Origin: Pantanalinema sp. GBBB05
GTDB taxonomy: Bacteria > Cyanobacteriota > Cyanobacteriia > Leptolyngbyales > Leptolyngbyaceae
Reading direction: 5' to 3'
Length of the DNA stretch: 64,000 bases
Assembly: GCA_016743235.1 (NCBI GenBank)
Contig: VRZD01000009.1
Span: 1-64,000, forward strand
Part shown: positions 51,696 through 61,299 of the stretch, piece after piece
Numbering within the stretch: the stretch's first letter is position 1
Layout of the letters: every line of letters begins with the position of its first letter
Position numbers and translations under genes: made by a program
Notes under the pieces: generated by a model
What the model saw: only the letters and a program-made list of their open reading frames with translations
The model's database searches: none
Told to the model about the DNA's origin: nothing

Positions 51696-54242
51696 CTATA
51701 GCCCGTTCAGCTTGAGCGTGGTTGCTTTAGTTTGGGCATACTCTTCAATCTCAACTTTGACTGGGGAGGTGTGCCAAATCGTGTTGCAGTAGTCCCGAAT
51801 CGACCGATCGCTGGAGAATTTACCCATACGAGCCGCATTCAGGATGGATAGCCGAGTCCAATGATCGCGATCACGATAGGCTTGACTCACTTGATCTTGG
51901 CAATCAATATAGGACTGATAGTCCGCTAGTAAGAAGAACGGATCGCTGTAGAGCAGATTATCCACGATCGGTTTAAACAGTTCTCGATCACCGTGGGAAA
52001 AGAACCCAGTTGAAAGACGATCGAGGACTAACCTTAGTTCGGCATTGCTGTGATAATACTCGATCGGCTCGTACCCAGCAGCTCGCATGGCATAGACTTC
52101 GCCAGCAGTGAGTCCGAACAGGAAGAAGTTTTCAGCGCCGACTTCTTCGCGGATTTCCAGATTAGCACCGTCTAATGTGCCGATCGTTAAGGCACCATTC
52201 ATCGAGAACTTCATATTGCCCGTACCGGAAGCTTCTTTCCCAGCCGTAGAAATCTGTTCTGAGAGGTCGGCGGCAGGATAGATCCGTTGGGCAAATTTGA
52301 CGTTGTAATCTTTCAGAAACACGACTTTTAAGCGATCGCGCACATCTGGATCACTATTCACCACATCGGCTACAGAGTTAATCAACTTAATGATCAACTT
52401 TGCCATGAAATAACCGGGAGCCGCTTTACCCCCAAACAGGAAGGTGCGGGGGGTAATCTCGATATTCGGATTAGCTTTGATCCGGTTGTACAGGGTAATG
52501 ATATGGAGAACATTCAAGTGTTGTCGCTTGTATTCATGAATGCGTTTGGCTTGAATATCAAATAGTGAGTCGGGATTGACATCAATGTTGTAGTTTTGCT
52601 TGATGTGAGCCGCGAGATCTTGCTTAATCGCATGTTTGATTTGCCACCATTGCTGGCGAAACTCCGGATCCTCTACAAAGGCTTCGAGTTTATGAAGATC
52701 ATGCAGGTCTTTGATCCAGCCATCCCCAATCTTACTCGTAATCAACCTGTCTAACCGAGGATTGCTGAGTACCATGAACCGCCGAGGTGTGACGCCATTG
52801 GTAACATTGGTAAATTTCTCAGGATAGAGTTCATAGAAATCATGCAGCACATCTTTTTTCAGCAACTCACTATGCAGAGCAGCGACCCCGTTAATCGAAT
52901 TGCTGCCAACCGATGCCAGGAACGCCATCCGCACATAGCGTTCGCCAGTTTCATCAATGATTGACATCCGGCGAATGCGATCGAAGTCATCCGGAAACTT
53001 GATCCGTACTTCATCTAAAAAGTGATGATTGATCTCGTAGATAATCTCCAGATGGCGCGGTAGTACTTTACCTAACAAGCTGATCGGCCACCGTTCGAGG
53101 GCTTCAGGCAATAAGGTGTGATTGGTGTACTGGAAGGTTTGTTTGGTGATATTCCAGGCAACATCCCAGGTCATGCCATGTTCATCCATCAATAGCCGCA
53201 TCAGTTCAGCGACGGCGATCGCGGGGTGGGTATCGTTAAGTTGCACTGTAAATTTCTCGGCAAACCTGTCAAGTGAAACGTTTTGGCGCTCCATGATCCG
53301 GATCATGTCTTGCAAGGAGCAGGAGACAAAGAAAAACTGCTGCTCTAACCGCAGTTCCTTCCCTTGGGAGACATCATCATTAGGATAGAGGACTTTCGTA
53401 ATGTTCTCAGAGGCACTCTTCTCGTGGACAGCTCCTAGGTAATCGCCTTTGTTAAACGCTTCAAAGTCAAAGGATTCGATCGCTTCAGCTTTCCAAAGCC
53501 GTAAGGTATTTGCCGTATTTACCTTATATCCCAGAACTGGCGTGTCATAGGGAATACCCAGAACCTCTTTGTAGGGCACCCACCGTTTGCGGGAATGACC
53601 ATGTTCATCGACAAAGGTTTCGGTATGCCCGCCAAATTTAACCTCGACTGCCCATTCCGGGCGGGCAATTTCCCAGGGATTTCCGTACCGTAGCCATTTG
53701 TCGGTAATTTCGATTTGCCAACCATCACGAATATCCTGGTCAAAAATGCCGTATTCGTAACGGATACCGTAGCCCATAGCTGGGATTTCTAGTGTGGCTA
53801 AGGAGTCTAGATAACAGGCGGCTAGTCGTCCTAGACCCCCATTGCCTAATCCAGGTTCTTCTTCTTGTTCCAGCAATTCATCCAGGTTTAAGCCGAGTTC
53901 TTCGATCGCCTGCTTGACCAGGTCATAAATCCCCAGGTTGATCAGGTTATTCCCCAGATGGGGACCCATGAGAAATTCGGCAGAGAGGTAAGCTACCGTC
54001 CGGGAAGCCTGTTCCGTATAGGTCTGGGCAGTATTAATCCAACGCTGGAGTAAGCGATCGCGCACCGTATAGGACAGTGCCATGTAGTAGTCGTTCAGGG
54101 TGGCGATACGGGGAAATTTGCCCTGGATGTAAAACAGGTTATCGAGAAAAGCCCGTTTTAACGTCTCAATATCTAACCCGGTGCGATCGTCCTCAACTCG
54201 GACTGTAGGGCATCCTAATGGGATATCGGGTGCAGTCTGCAT
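51696..54242 (-). CDS. glgP: Glycogen phosphorylase
   Basis: PLP-dependent phosphorolysis of alpha-1,4-glucan chains from glycogen to glucose-1-phosphate. 848 residues, normal for GlgP. Motifs: YLSAEFLMGPHLGNNL near the N-terminus, LGNGGLGRLAACYLDS, VQLNDTHPAIAVAELMRLL, KRIHEYKRQHLNVLH, and EASGTGNMKFSMNGALTIGT around the PLP Lys and TLDGANLEIRE. Glycogen is the main carbon store in cyanobacteria. malQ lies about 4.6 kb away on the same strand and would work with it on the released maltodextrins. Confidence 0.97.
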   Translation of the reverse strand: MQTAPDIPLGCPTVRVEDDRTGLDIETLKRAFLDNLFYIQGKFPRIATLNDYYMALSYTVRDRLLQRWINTAQTYTEQASRTVAYLSAEFLMGPHLGNNLINLGIYDLVKQAIEELGLNLDELLEQEEEPGLGNGGLGRLAACYLDSLATLEIPAMGYGIRYEYGIFDQDIRDGWQIEITDKWLRYGNPWEIARPEWAVEVKFGGHTETFVDEHGHSRKRWVPYKEVLGIPYDTPVLGYKVNTANTLRLWKAEAIESFDFEAFNKGDYLGAVHEKSASENITKVLYPNDDVSQGKELRLEQQFFFVSCSLQDMIRIMERQNVSLDRFAEKFTVQLNDTHPAIAVAELMRLLMDEHGMTWDVAWNITKQTFQYTNHTLLPEALERWPISLLGKVLPRHLEIIYEINHHFLDEVRIKFPDDFDRIRRMSIIDETGERYVRMAFLASVGSNSINGVAALHSELLKKDVLHDFYELYPEKFTNVTNGVTPRRFMVLSNPRLDRLITSKIGDGWIKDLHDLHKLEAFVEDPEFRQQWWQIKHAIKQDLAAHIKQNYNIDVNPDSLFDIQAKRIHEYKRQHLNVLHIITLYNRIKANPNIEITPRTFLFGGKAAPGYFMAKLIIKLINSVADVVNSDPDVRDRLKVVFLKDYNVKFAQRIYPAADLSEQISTAGKEASGTGNMKFSMNGALTIGTLDGANLEIREEVGAENFFLFGLTAGEVYAMRAAGYEPIEYYHSNAELRLVLDRLSTGFFSHGDRELFKPIVDNLLYSDPFFLLADYQSYIDCQDQVSQAYRDRDHWTRLSILNAARMGKFSSDRSIRDYCNTIWHTSPVKVEIEEYAQTKATTLKLNGL

Positions 54243-54586
54243 AACATTGGTTCCTTAAATCATTGCCTGGAAGGTGTGATCCAACTTAGGACAAAGGGTC
54301 TGTTGCTTCAGCCAAATGGGACACGGATAGGGAAGCTGTATCAGTATGAAGGTAATTCCTGTAGCTAACAGATTAAGTTAGGTTCGTGGTTAGACCCAGG
54401 GAGTACCGAAGTGATTTAAACATCGGCTAGGGGATTAGACAGCTACTACTCAACATGCCCTATAAATAGCAAAATCTTGTATTGAAGCATGCATTTAAGT
54501 TAGCTCCGGACAAAAAATATAGGGATGTCATGGGTTACATCCCTACAAGTCAACTATTGTTGAATGATAACGATCGCCGCTATTGC
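54243..54586. other. Gap upstream of glgP
   Basis: 344 bases between the glgP start and the radical SAM gene's stop. It would hold the glgP promoter. A short open frame at 54482 is not convincing. I see no RNA gene or repeat here; a HIP1-like GCGATCG-type motif lies at about 54571. Confidence 0.4.
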
Positions 54587-56182
54587 CTAAGCGACCAGAT
54601 CAATCTCCGAATCGGCAGCGGCTCTGGAGGCAGCTTCCATCCGGGTCGTGTTTTCTTGCTCCAACCGCAGCAACCCTAATTGATGCTCTAATTGTGCCCG
54701 AACTTCATACCGGTAGTTAAAAAAGTGTTCACCAATTCCTAGCATTGCCAAATATTCAGCTAGTAGACGAGGTTTGAAGATGGCGATCGCCGCTAGTTGC
54801 CACCAGAAGCGGAACCGCACCGATCGCACAACGCCTTGCCGCCAGAGTAAATGTCGGAATAGCTGCCATTCGGATGCCGTAATGGGGCGATCGGTGTTGC
54901 CGCGCCAACCATTCATCATCATGAAATGCCGAAACGTGCGTTTGAGATAAGGTTCAGGCTCGTAGATTTCCCAAAATGCATCAATGTATTCGCGGGTAAT
55001 TTCCTCCACCGGACGGGTGGGAATAAAGTTCATAATCGCACCCTGGTGGAAGGTGGCTAGTCCATCCCGCAAGCGACCTTCATTTTTTAAGCGTGTCCAC
55101 ATGGCGGTATTTTGTAATGCTTGCAGCAGGCTAAATTGCCCTTGGGGAATGCCGGTATCTTGAATAAATTCTTTAATTCGTTGGCCTGCCCCTGGTTTTT
55201 CGTTGTCAAAACCCATGATGAAACCGGACATAATTTGCAATCCGGCGCGGGTAATTTTGTGGCAAGAATCAATCAGGGATTGCCGGGTATTTTGGAGCTT
55301 GTTAATGCCAACTAAACTATCCACATCGGGGGTTTCAATCCCCATAAACACCAGAATGAATCCGGCTTTCACCATCAGTTCGATTAACTCATCATCCTCT
55401 GCCAGATTCAACGAAGCTTCCGTGATCAGTTTGAACGGATATTTGTGCTGTTCCATCCAGGGAATCAGCTCTTTGAGGAAAAGTTTGGCATTGCGCTTGT
55501 TGCCAATAAAGTTGTCATCCACGACAAAAACGTAGCGCCGCCACCCCATGTTGTAAAGTGCTTTAAACTCCTGCAACATTTGCTCCGGAGTTTTCGTGCG
55601 CGGTTTACGACCGTAGAGGTTAATAATGTCGCAAAATTCACATTGGAACGGACACCCACGAGAAAATTGCAGGGTGATGGCTAAATAGGCATCTAAATCC
55701 AATAAATCAAACCGAGGAATTGGCGTTTGAGTGACATCTGGCTTCTCGGCAGACCGAAAAATTCCCTGTTCTTCTCCTTTCGCCAACGCCTCCACAAACA
55801 GGGGAATTGTACATTCGCCCTCATCCAAAATTAGATAATGCGCCCCAGCATCTAAAGCAACTTCTGGATAGGAAGTGGGATAAGGACCACCAACAGCAAC
55901 TTTTTTACCCAGTGATAATGCTTGATGAATTAACTCGCGAAAATCTTTTTTCTGAATGATCATGGCAGAAATGATTACGAGATCACACCACTGCCAGTCT
56001 TCATCGGTTTCAAAGCGGACATTACGATCGACAAATCGAATTTCCCAATCAGTTGGTAAGAGGGCAGCGACTGTAATCAAACCGAGGGGCGGATTAGTTG
56101 ATCGTAGTCCAGCTAAATCCAACGTCTCTTGATACGACCAGAAGGAATTGGGCATAACGGGCCAAAGCAGCAAGGCTTTCAT
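54587..56182 (-). CDS. B12-binding radical SAM protein (DUF4070)
   Basis: 531 residues. N-terminal cobalamin-binding-like Rossmann domain (FWSYQETLDLAGLRSTNPPLGLITVAALLP), then a radical SAM domain with the cluster motif CPFQCEFCDII (CxxxCxxC), GINKLQNTRQSLIDS and a C-terminal DUF4070 region. This is the family that includes the hopanoid C-2 methylase HpnP, but many DUF4070 radical SAM enzymes have other, unknown roles. No hopanoid genes neighbour it. Assignment to HpnP is possible, not shown. Confidence 0.85.
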   Translation of the reverse strand: MKALLLWPVMPNSFWSYQETLDLAGLRSTNPPLGLITVAALLPTDWEIRFVDRNVRFETDEDWQWCDLVIISAMIIQKKDFRELIHQALSLGKKVAVGGPYPTSYPEVALDAGAHYLILDEGECTIPLFVEALAKGEEQGIFRSAEKPDVTQTPIPRFDLLDLDAYLAITLQFSRGCPFQCEFCDIINLYGRKPRTKTPEQMLQEFKALYNMGWRRYVFVVDDNFIGNKRNAKLFLKELIPWMEQHKYPFKLITEASLNLAEDDELIELMVKAGFILVFMGIETPDVDSLVGINKLQNTRQSLIDSCHKITRAGLQIMSGFIMGFDNEKPGAGQRIKEFIQDTGIPQGQFSLLQALQNTAMWTRLKNEGRLRDGLATFHQGAIMNFIPTRPVEEITREYIDAFWEIYEPEPYLKRTFRHFMMMNGWRGNTDRPITASEWQLFRHLLWRQGVVRSVRFRFWWQLAAIAIFKPRLLAEYLAMLGIGEHFFNYRYEVRAQLEHQLGLLRLEQENTTRMEAASRAAADSEIDLVA

Positions 56183-56497
56183 AAGTAACTCCCGTGGCGA
56201 GTGATGATTCGATCAAATATCGGTTGATCGATCGACGGGCGATCGTGCCGTACTCAGCCACAAGTTCAAAAGCCAAGTTCACCCACTTGCCGTCAAACCG
56301 ATCAAAGGGGACACACGAACAATGAACGATGCCTGCATTCCAGATGAATTAACTGCTGACCTATTGGATAGACAACACCAGTAGGTTTGGTTCCTCTATG
56401 CGTTAAAAACCCATTGTCGTGAGTATACAACACTGGGTTAGCTAAACTGTAATTTACAGGAATGAGAGCATGTCTAAAATCAACAAATTCATCTGTT
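56183..56497. other. Gap with terminator of the 56.5 kb gene
   Basis: 315 bases. On the minus strand AACCCAGTGTTGT (56427-56439) and ACAATGGGTT (56408-56417) make a stem with a 3-base bulge followed by a T-run, a likely terminator for the membrane protein gene. The remainder should contain the radical SAM promoter. Confidence 0.5.
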
Positions 56498-57292
56498 CTA
56501 GTAGGTGTCAGAAGCGACCATTCCTGCCCCTTCTCGACTGTGTAAAATCTGCTGAATTAGGGCTAAAAATAAACAGACATTGGGGATATTAGCTGTACTA
56601 ATATTGAGCCATTCCAGCGATCGTCCAGCGTTACCTGTGAAGGATAGAATGCCGTCTTGTAAGGTAATTACCTTTAAATCTGTCCAAGCTAAAATTCCGT
56701 TGGTTGTAGTTAAACCAGTCCGACTAACGCAAAATAAGCCAAAATGGATCGATCGCCCCCAGCGATAGGTATTTAGAACTTGTGGCAACTGCCGACGGAC
56801 GAATTCTTGTTGTACGAGATCGCCGATTTGCTGAAGATTGGCAAACATTTGTCCTAGAACTAAGCGATCGCCGTCAGCCGTTTCAATCACGTATCGTTCC
56901 TCAGATGGAGGATTTTCTTCATGATGTTCGGACGATACTTGCCCCTGCCAGATTACGGTAATTTCGTCATAGGGAATAATCCGACGTTTACCAAAACTGC
57001 AATAAATTAAGCCATGTTGAAACAGGTATAAATTGATGCCTAAAGCCGCGATCGTCATGACACCAAAATAGCAAGTTGCGATCAAGAAAAATAGGGATAA
57101 TGCCAGGGCATAAACTCCACCGTTTAATGTCCAACCGTTCCCTAAGGGAATGCCGACACTACAAAATAGCATCAGAACGAAACTCAGAATTAAGCTAACG
57201 ATCGTGCCAGTTGCATACATTCCGGACTGTGCCTGATGGCGATCGATCAATGCCCCAAATCGATTGGCTTGAGCCACTTGCTGAATATCCAT
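56498..57292 (-). CDS. Hypothetical membrane protein (possibly DUF6585-like)
   Basis: 264 residues. Two to three N-terminal TM segments (MYATGTIVSLILSFVLMLF, VYALALSLFFLIATCYF, IAALGINLYLF) precede a beta-rich cytosolic part with QHGLIYCSFGKRRIIPYDEITVIW, then YVIETADGDRLVLGQMF. The pattern of a repeated PH-like fold, IHFGLFCVSRTGLTTTNGILAWTDLKVI, resembles DUF6585 family proteins, but I am not sure. 76 bp downstream of malQ, with a hairpin (57295-57303 / 57338-57346) between. Confidence 0.7.
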   Translation of the reverse strand: MDIQQVAQANRFGALIDRHQAQSGMYATGTIVSLILSFVLMLFCSVGIPLGNGWTLNGGVYALALSLFFLIATCYFGVMTIAALGINLYLFQHGLIYCSFGKRRIIPYDEITVIWQGQVSSEHHEENPPSEERYVIETADGDRLVLGQMFANLQQIGDLVQQEFVRRQLPQVLNTYRWGRSIHFGLFCVSRTGLTTTNGILAWTDLKVITLQDGILSFTGNAGRSLEWLNISTANIPNVCLFLALIQQILHSREGAGMVASDTY

Positions 57293-57368
57293 AAACCCTC
57301 TGAACGCAACGAGACAATAGGCAGGAATGTCTAGCTATCAGAGGGTCAGTAAAATGTTATGCGAATAC

Positions 57369-58883
57369 TTATTCTTCTGAGTGAACCGGGGCGCGACCGA
57401 AGGTAGTCGTGAGGGCTTTGAGGCGATCGCGGATGTGATCGGTCAAATCCCAACCGTGATAGCGCCATTCCCAATTGCCTTCTGCTTTGCCGGGAAAATT
57501 CATCCGACCACCAGAGTCAGAGCCGAATAAATCTTGTATCGGAATAATTGCAATATTGGCAACGGAACTCAGGGCAATGCGGATCAAATCCCAATGAATG
57601 CCATCGGGACTAACATGACCTAAGTAACGCAGAATCGCGTCCCGTTCCCAGTCTTCGCGGGAATAAAACCAGCCCACAGTTGTGTCATTGTCATGGGTGC
57701 CGGTGTAGACCACACAGCGACGGGGAAAGTTATAGGGTAAAAACGGATTACCCGGATCAGAACCAAAGGCGAATTGCAGAATTTTCATGCCAGGGAACTC
57801 GAAGTAATCCCGTAAGGCTTCGACTTCGGGGGTAATCACGCCTAAGTCTTCCGCCAGAATCGGTAGCTTACCCAGTTTTTCCCGCAGCACTTCAAAAAAT
57901 TCTTTGCCGGGGGCTTCTACCCATTCGCCATTCATGGCAGTTTCTTCACCTTGTTCTACCGCCCAATAGGACTCAAACCCCCGGAAGTGATCAATACGGA
58001 TAATATCCACATAATCGAGCATGGCTTCAAACCGTTGAATCCACCAGGCAAAATCAGTTTTCTCTAAATACTCCCAGTTGTAAACCGGATTGCCCCACAG
58101 TTGCCCCGTTTCACTGAAGTAATCGGGTGGCACCCCTGCCATTAGCGACGGTAGAAAGGTTTCCTCATCCAAACAAAACGTCTCGGGGTTAGCCCAAACA
58201 TCGGCACTGTCATGCGCCACATAAATTGGAATATCGCCAATGATGTCAATTCCGCGCTGATTGGCGTAGGCTTTCAGTTCCGACCATTGCTGGAAAAAGG
58301 CAAATTGCAGGAACTTATGAAACACAATTTCCGTGTTTAGCCGTCTACCCCATTTGTCTAAGGCTTCGGCATCACGGGTGACTAATTCTGGCTCCCATTC
58401 AAACCAACTCGCCCCCTCATGCGCCTGTTTCAATGCCATAAACATGGCATAGTCGTCGAGCCAATAACCTTTACTTTCACAAAATCCGGCAAACTTAGTT
58501 TTCTGAATTGGGGAAGAATGGGCTTTGAAGTTGGCGCAGGCTTTTTGTAGCAACGGCATTTTGGCTTCGAGCACCCGATCGTACTCCACCCGTTCTCCCG
58601 AAAACTGCGGCAGGCTGTTCAAATCCTCATCGCTCAGCCAGCCTTCATCCCGCAGTAACTCCAGGCTGATCAGTAACGGATTACCCGCGATCGCGGAGTA
58701 CGACATATAAGGCGAATTGCCAAACCCAGTCGGTCCTAGCGGTAACACCTGCCAATACTGTTGCCCACTGGCTGCCAGAAAATCAATAAATTGCACCGCT
58801 TCTAAACCGAGTTCACCAATGCCAAACCGACCGGGCAGCGAAGTCGGGTGTAACAGAATACCGCTAGCTCTGGGAGTGGGCAT
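57369..58883 (-). CDS. malQ: 4-alpha-glucanotransferase (amylomaltase)
   Basis: Disproportionates maltodextrins and releases glucose, acting on the products of GlgP. 504 residues from the ATG at 58883; a TTG at 58889 is the end of the open frame. GH77 motifs are visible: GILLHPTSLPGRFGIGELG, YWQVLPLGPTGFGNSPYMSYSA, DIIGDIPIYVAHDSADVWANP, the nucleophile Asp in DIIRIDHFRGFESYW, LAEDLGVITPEVEALR (acid Glu) and TGTHDNDTTVGW. Length matches bacterial MalQ/plant DPE1. Confidence 0.97.
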   Translation of the reverse strand: MPTPRASGILLHPTSLPGRFGIGELGLEAVQFIDFLAASGQQYWQVLPLGPTGFGNSPYMSYSAIAGNPLLISLELLRDEGWLSDEDLNSLPQFSGERVEYDRVLEAKMPLLQKACANFKAHSSPIQKTKFAGFCESKGYWLDDYAMFMALKQAHEGASWFEWEPELVTRDAEALDKWGRRLNTEIVFHKFLQFAFFQQWSELKAYANQRGIDIIGDIPIYVAHDSADVWANPETFCLDEETFLPSLMAGVPPDYFSETGQLWGNPVYNWEYLEKTDFAWWIQRFEAMLDYVDIIRIDHFRGFESYWAVEQGEETAMNGEWVEAPGKEFFEVLREKLGKLPILAEDLGVITPEVEALRDYFEFPGMKILQFAFGSDPGNPFLPYNFPRRCVVYTGTHDNDTTVGWFYSREDWERDAILRYLGHVSPDGIHWDLIRIALSSVANIAIIPIQDLFGSDSGGRMNFPGKAEGNWEWRYHGWDLTDHIRDRLKALTTTFGRAPVHSEE

Positions 58884-59069
58884 AAACAACCTTGAAGAGA
58901 GAAAACAAATGCCTTGACTGTATCATGTTGCTTTCCGATTCCAGAGCATCCTCAAGGGAGAAGTGGTCATGGGTCATTAGTCAGAAATGAGATTGTTTAA
59001 CAAGAAACTGTGTTGAAATTGCCCCAACTCGATACAGTTGGATGTGACTTATTCCTGTGGTACTTGACT

Positions 59070-59501
59070 GTGACGACCTATCGCAATCCCACCCCCACCG
59101 TTGACATCATTATTGAATTGATCGATCGCCCGCATCGCCCGATCGTCCTGATTGAACGCTTGAATCCGCCGTATGGTTGGGCACTTCCGGGTGGGTTTGT
59201 CGATTATGGCGAATCCGTAGAAACCGCCGCCCAACGGGAAGCGCAGGAAGAAACTGGATTACAGGTGGAATTGATCGAACAGTTTTATGTGTACTCTGAT
59301 CCCAATCGTGACCCACGCCAACATACGCTCAGTGTCGTGTTTCTGGCAACGGCAACTGGCGAACCGAATGCCGGAGATGATGCCAAACATTTAGGGGTGT
59401 TTGACCCCTGGCAGATTCCTGCGAATTTATGCTTTGACCACGATCGCATTCTGCTTGACTACTGGCGCTATCGGCATTACGGGATGCGACCTCGGTTATG
59501 A
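59070..59501 (+). CDS. NUDIX hydrolase
   Basis: Small NUDIX hydrolase, 143 residues from a GTG at 59070 (MTTYRNPTP); the frame is open from 59010. The NUDIX box [26 protein letters not shown] is intact, with catalytic Glu residues. [19 protein letters not shown] follows, as in ADP-ribose pyrophosphatases, so ADP-ribose or a related diphosphate is a likely but unproven substrate. Divergent from malQ. Confidence 0.88.
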   Translation: MTTYRNPTPTVDIIIELIDRPHRPIVLIERLNPPYGWALPGGFVDYGESVETAAQREAQEETGLQVELIEQFYVYSDPNRDPRQHTLSVVFLATATGEPNAGDDAKHLGVFDPWQIPANLCFDHDRILLDYWRYRHYGMRPRL

Positions 59502-59615
59502 ATCAAACCCTCAGGGTCGAGGCTAGGGTTGAAAAAACTTGTTAACATAACTTCATGGAAATGGTGACGATCGCCCTTTGAGCTGATTCGGCATCTCAGT
59601 AGTTTTTACTCAGGA

Positions 59616-60263
59616 ATGATTGTGTTACAGCCCACTCAGCGAACCAAGCTTGATGCGTCTGATGATACGCAGTTCTACGACATGCCTCGGTTCGTCACCC
59701 ATGTGGATGACGGCTTTATTCAGCAACTCACGGATTTATATCGGGAACGATTGCAACCCAATACCCGAATTCTGGATTTAATGAGTAGCTGGGTATCGCA
59801 TCTACCGGATGAGGTCAGCTTTGCACATGTGGAAGGACATGGGTTGAATCAGGAGGAATTAGCCCGGAATCCCCGATTAAATCACTCCTTTGTCCAAGAT
59901 CTGAATCGTGATCCCAAATTGCCGTTAGCCGATCAATCCTTTGATGCGGTTCTGAATACCGTTTCCGTGCAATATTTGCAGTACCCAGAAGCGATTTTTC
60001 ATGAAATCCATCGGGTGTTGAAGCCAGGAGGCATCGCGATCGTCAGTTTCTCAAACCGGATGTTTTACCAGAAAGCGATTCAGATCTGGCGGGATGGTAC
60101 GGAAGCCAGTCGAGTCGAACTGGTGCAAAGCTATTTTCGAGCAGTCCCCGGATTCAGTGAACCCGAAGTGATTGCCCGTCCAGCCCAAATTCCTGCCTGG
60201 TTGCAAATGATGGGATTAGCGGGTGGTGATCCGTTTTATGCAGTGATTGCTTCTCGCCAGTGA
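59616..60263 (+). CDS. SAM-dependent methyltransferase (type 11-like)
   Basis: 215 residues. The SAM-binding region is ILDLMSSWVSHLPDEV, an atypical motif I lacking the usual Gly-x-Gly, with a downstream AVLNTVSVQYLQYPEAIFHEIHRVLKPGGIAIVSFSNRMF typical of methyltransferase type 11. The weak motif I means the assignment relies on the second part. 114 bp after the NUDIX gene on the same strand. Substrate unknown. Confidence 0.75.
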   Translation: MIVLQPTQRTKLDASDDTQFYDMPRFVTHVDDGFIQQLTDLYRERLQPNTRILDLMSSWVSHLPDEVSFAHVEGHGLNQEELARNPRLNHSFVQDLNRDPKLPLADQSFDAVLNTVSVQYLQYPEAIFHEIHRVLKPGGIAIVSFSNRMFYQKAIQIWRDGTEASRVELVQSYFRAVPGFSEPEVIARPAQIPAWLQMMGLAGGDPFYAVIASRQ

Positions 60264-60268
60264 TCTAG

Positions 60269-60679
60269 CTAGGGCGACTCGGTGCGTTCTACCACGATCG
60301 TCAAATCGGCGGCTAACGCTCCAATAATCCCAATTCCGGCAACGGCTGACATGATGGCAGCGGCGATCGCAGCTCCAGATAATCCAGCTGACCAAATATC
60401 CTGATCGTTAACTTTCCGCCAGGGAGTTTTGCGCTGGTTTTGGTTGAACAATTCCCCGATCGCGCCCAAGGCTCCCACGGCTGGTAGCAGCACCGCCGCC
60501 GATAACCCTGCCATCATGCCGACGTTTAGCGGCATATCCAGCAAGTAATCTCCGGACGCATTCTTAACCGCCACGCGGCGAATCTCACCTTGCTTGAGGA
60601 TGCCATCCAGCTTTGAGGCTAAATCATCTGCATTTAACTTGAATTCTTCAACCACGGTTTGGGGAGGATTGGGTTCCAT
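60269..60679 (-). CDS. DUF4342-like protein
   Basis: 136 residues, beginning EEFKLNADDLASKLDGILKQGEIRRVAVKNASGDYLLDMPLNVGM, which resembles the DUF4342 domain (helix, then two strands). The C-terminal half is Ala/Gly-rich and hydrophobic with two probable TM or amphipathic segments (LSAAVLLPAVGALGAIG, SGAAIAAAIMSAVAGIGIIGAL). Function unknown. Convergent with the methyltransferase gene by 5 bp. Confidence 0.72.
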   Translation of the reverse strand: MEPNPPQTVVEEFKLNADDLASKLDGILKQGEIRRVAVKNASGDYLLDMPLNVGMMAGLSAAVLLPAVGALGAIGELFNQNQRKTPWRKVNDQDIWSAGLSGAAIAAAIMSAVAGIGIIGALAADLTIVVERTESP

Positions 60680-61051
60680 CGGTAAAATTTTGCGGTAAAA
60701 GTAAACGATCGCTACGGTCTATAGATTAATATCAGCCGTTATCATTAGGTTTCCAGAATTCTGATCAAATCGATCTCTGGATGGCAAGTTTGAGTCATTC
60801 TGGTTGCCAGCGTTACATCAGGTAACAGAGGTTTGTCGATCGACAATTCATGAACCAAAAGACATAGACTTTTGAAAATAAGCGTGAAGATTGTCTCAAT
60901 ATTAAGAGCTTTTCTCAAATAGCTTTTTAAACTGCGAATACAGCCATTTTCAACGACAGAAAATTGTGTTTAGTCAGAATCAGTGATTGAGTTCTGAGCG
61001 ATCGGATTGCGTGGTTGGACAACGGCTGCAATCAACGCTAGAAAGGTGAGA
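60680..61051. other. Gap between DUF4342-like and small membrane gene
   Basis: 372 bases with no recognised RNA or repeat. It must hold the promoters of two divergent genes. A HIP1-like GCGATCG lies near 60998. Confidence 0.35.
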
Positions 61052-61207
61052 ATGATGAAACCGATGATTTGGTATCCGGAAGAAAAAGACACCAAAGTAA
61101 ATCAGTATCTGGAGCAAATTAATCACGCTCCCTATCCCACAATTATGGCAATGGCGTTAGGCTTATTCTGCCTGTTTTCGATCGTAATTTTGATGGCAAG
61201 TTTTTAA
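61052..61207 (+). CDS. Small single-TM membrane peptide
   Basis: 51 codons from the ATG at 61052 (or 61055), behind GAAAGGTGAG. The product is MMKPMIWYPEEKDTKVNQYLE, then a TM helix PTIMAMALGLFCLFSIVILMASF. The frame is open to 61007 but the ribosome site supports this start. It looks like a small cyanobacterial membrane subunit, but I cannot name it. A strong bidirectional terminator follows. Confidence 0.6.
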   Translation: MMKPMIWYPEEKDTKVNQYLEQINHAPYPTIMAMALGLFCLFSIVILMASF

Positions 61208-61237
61208 GGATTCCATTGGAACTTGGTATTTAACTGA

Positions 61238-61287
61238 AAAGGTCAGCGTTGTTAGCCTGAACAGACTAGAACGCTGACCTTTTTTTG
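61238..61287. terminator. Bidirectional terminator before gyrA end
   Basis: AAAGGTCAGCGTT (61238-61250) and AACGCTGACCTTT (61270-61282) form a 13-bp perfect stem with a 19-base loop. T-runs flank it on both strands, so it can end both the small gene and gyrA. Confidence 0.85.
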
Positions 61288-61299
61288 ACCGCTTGGAAG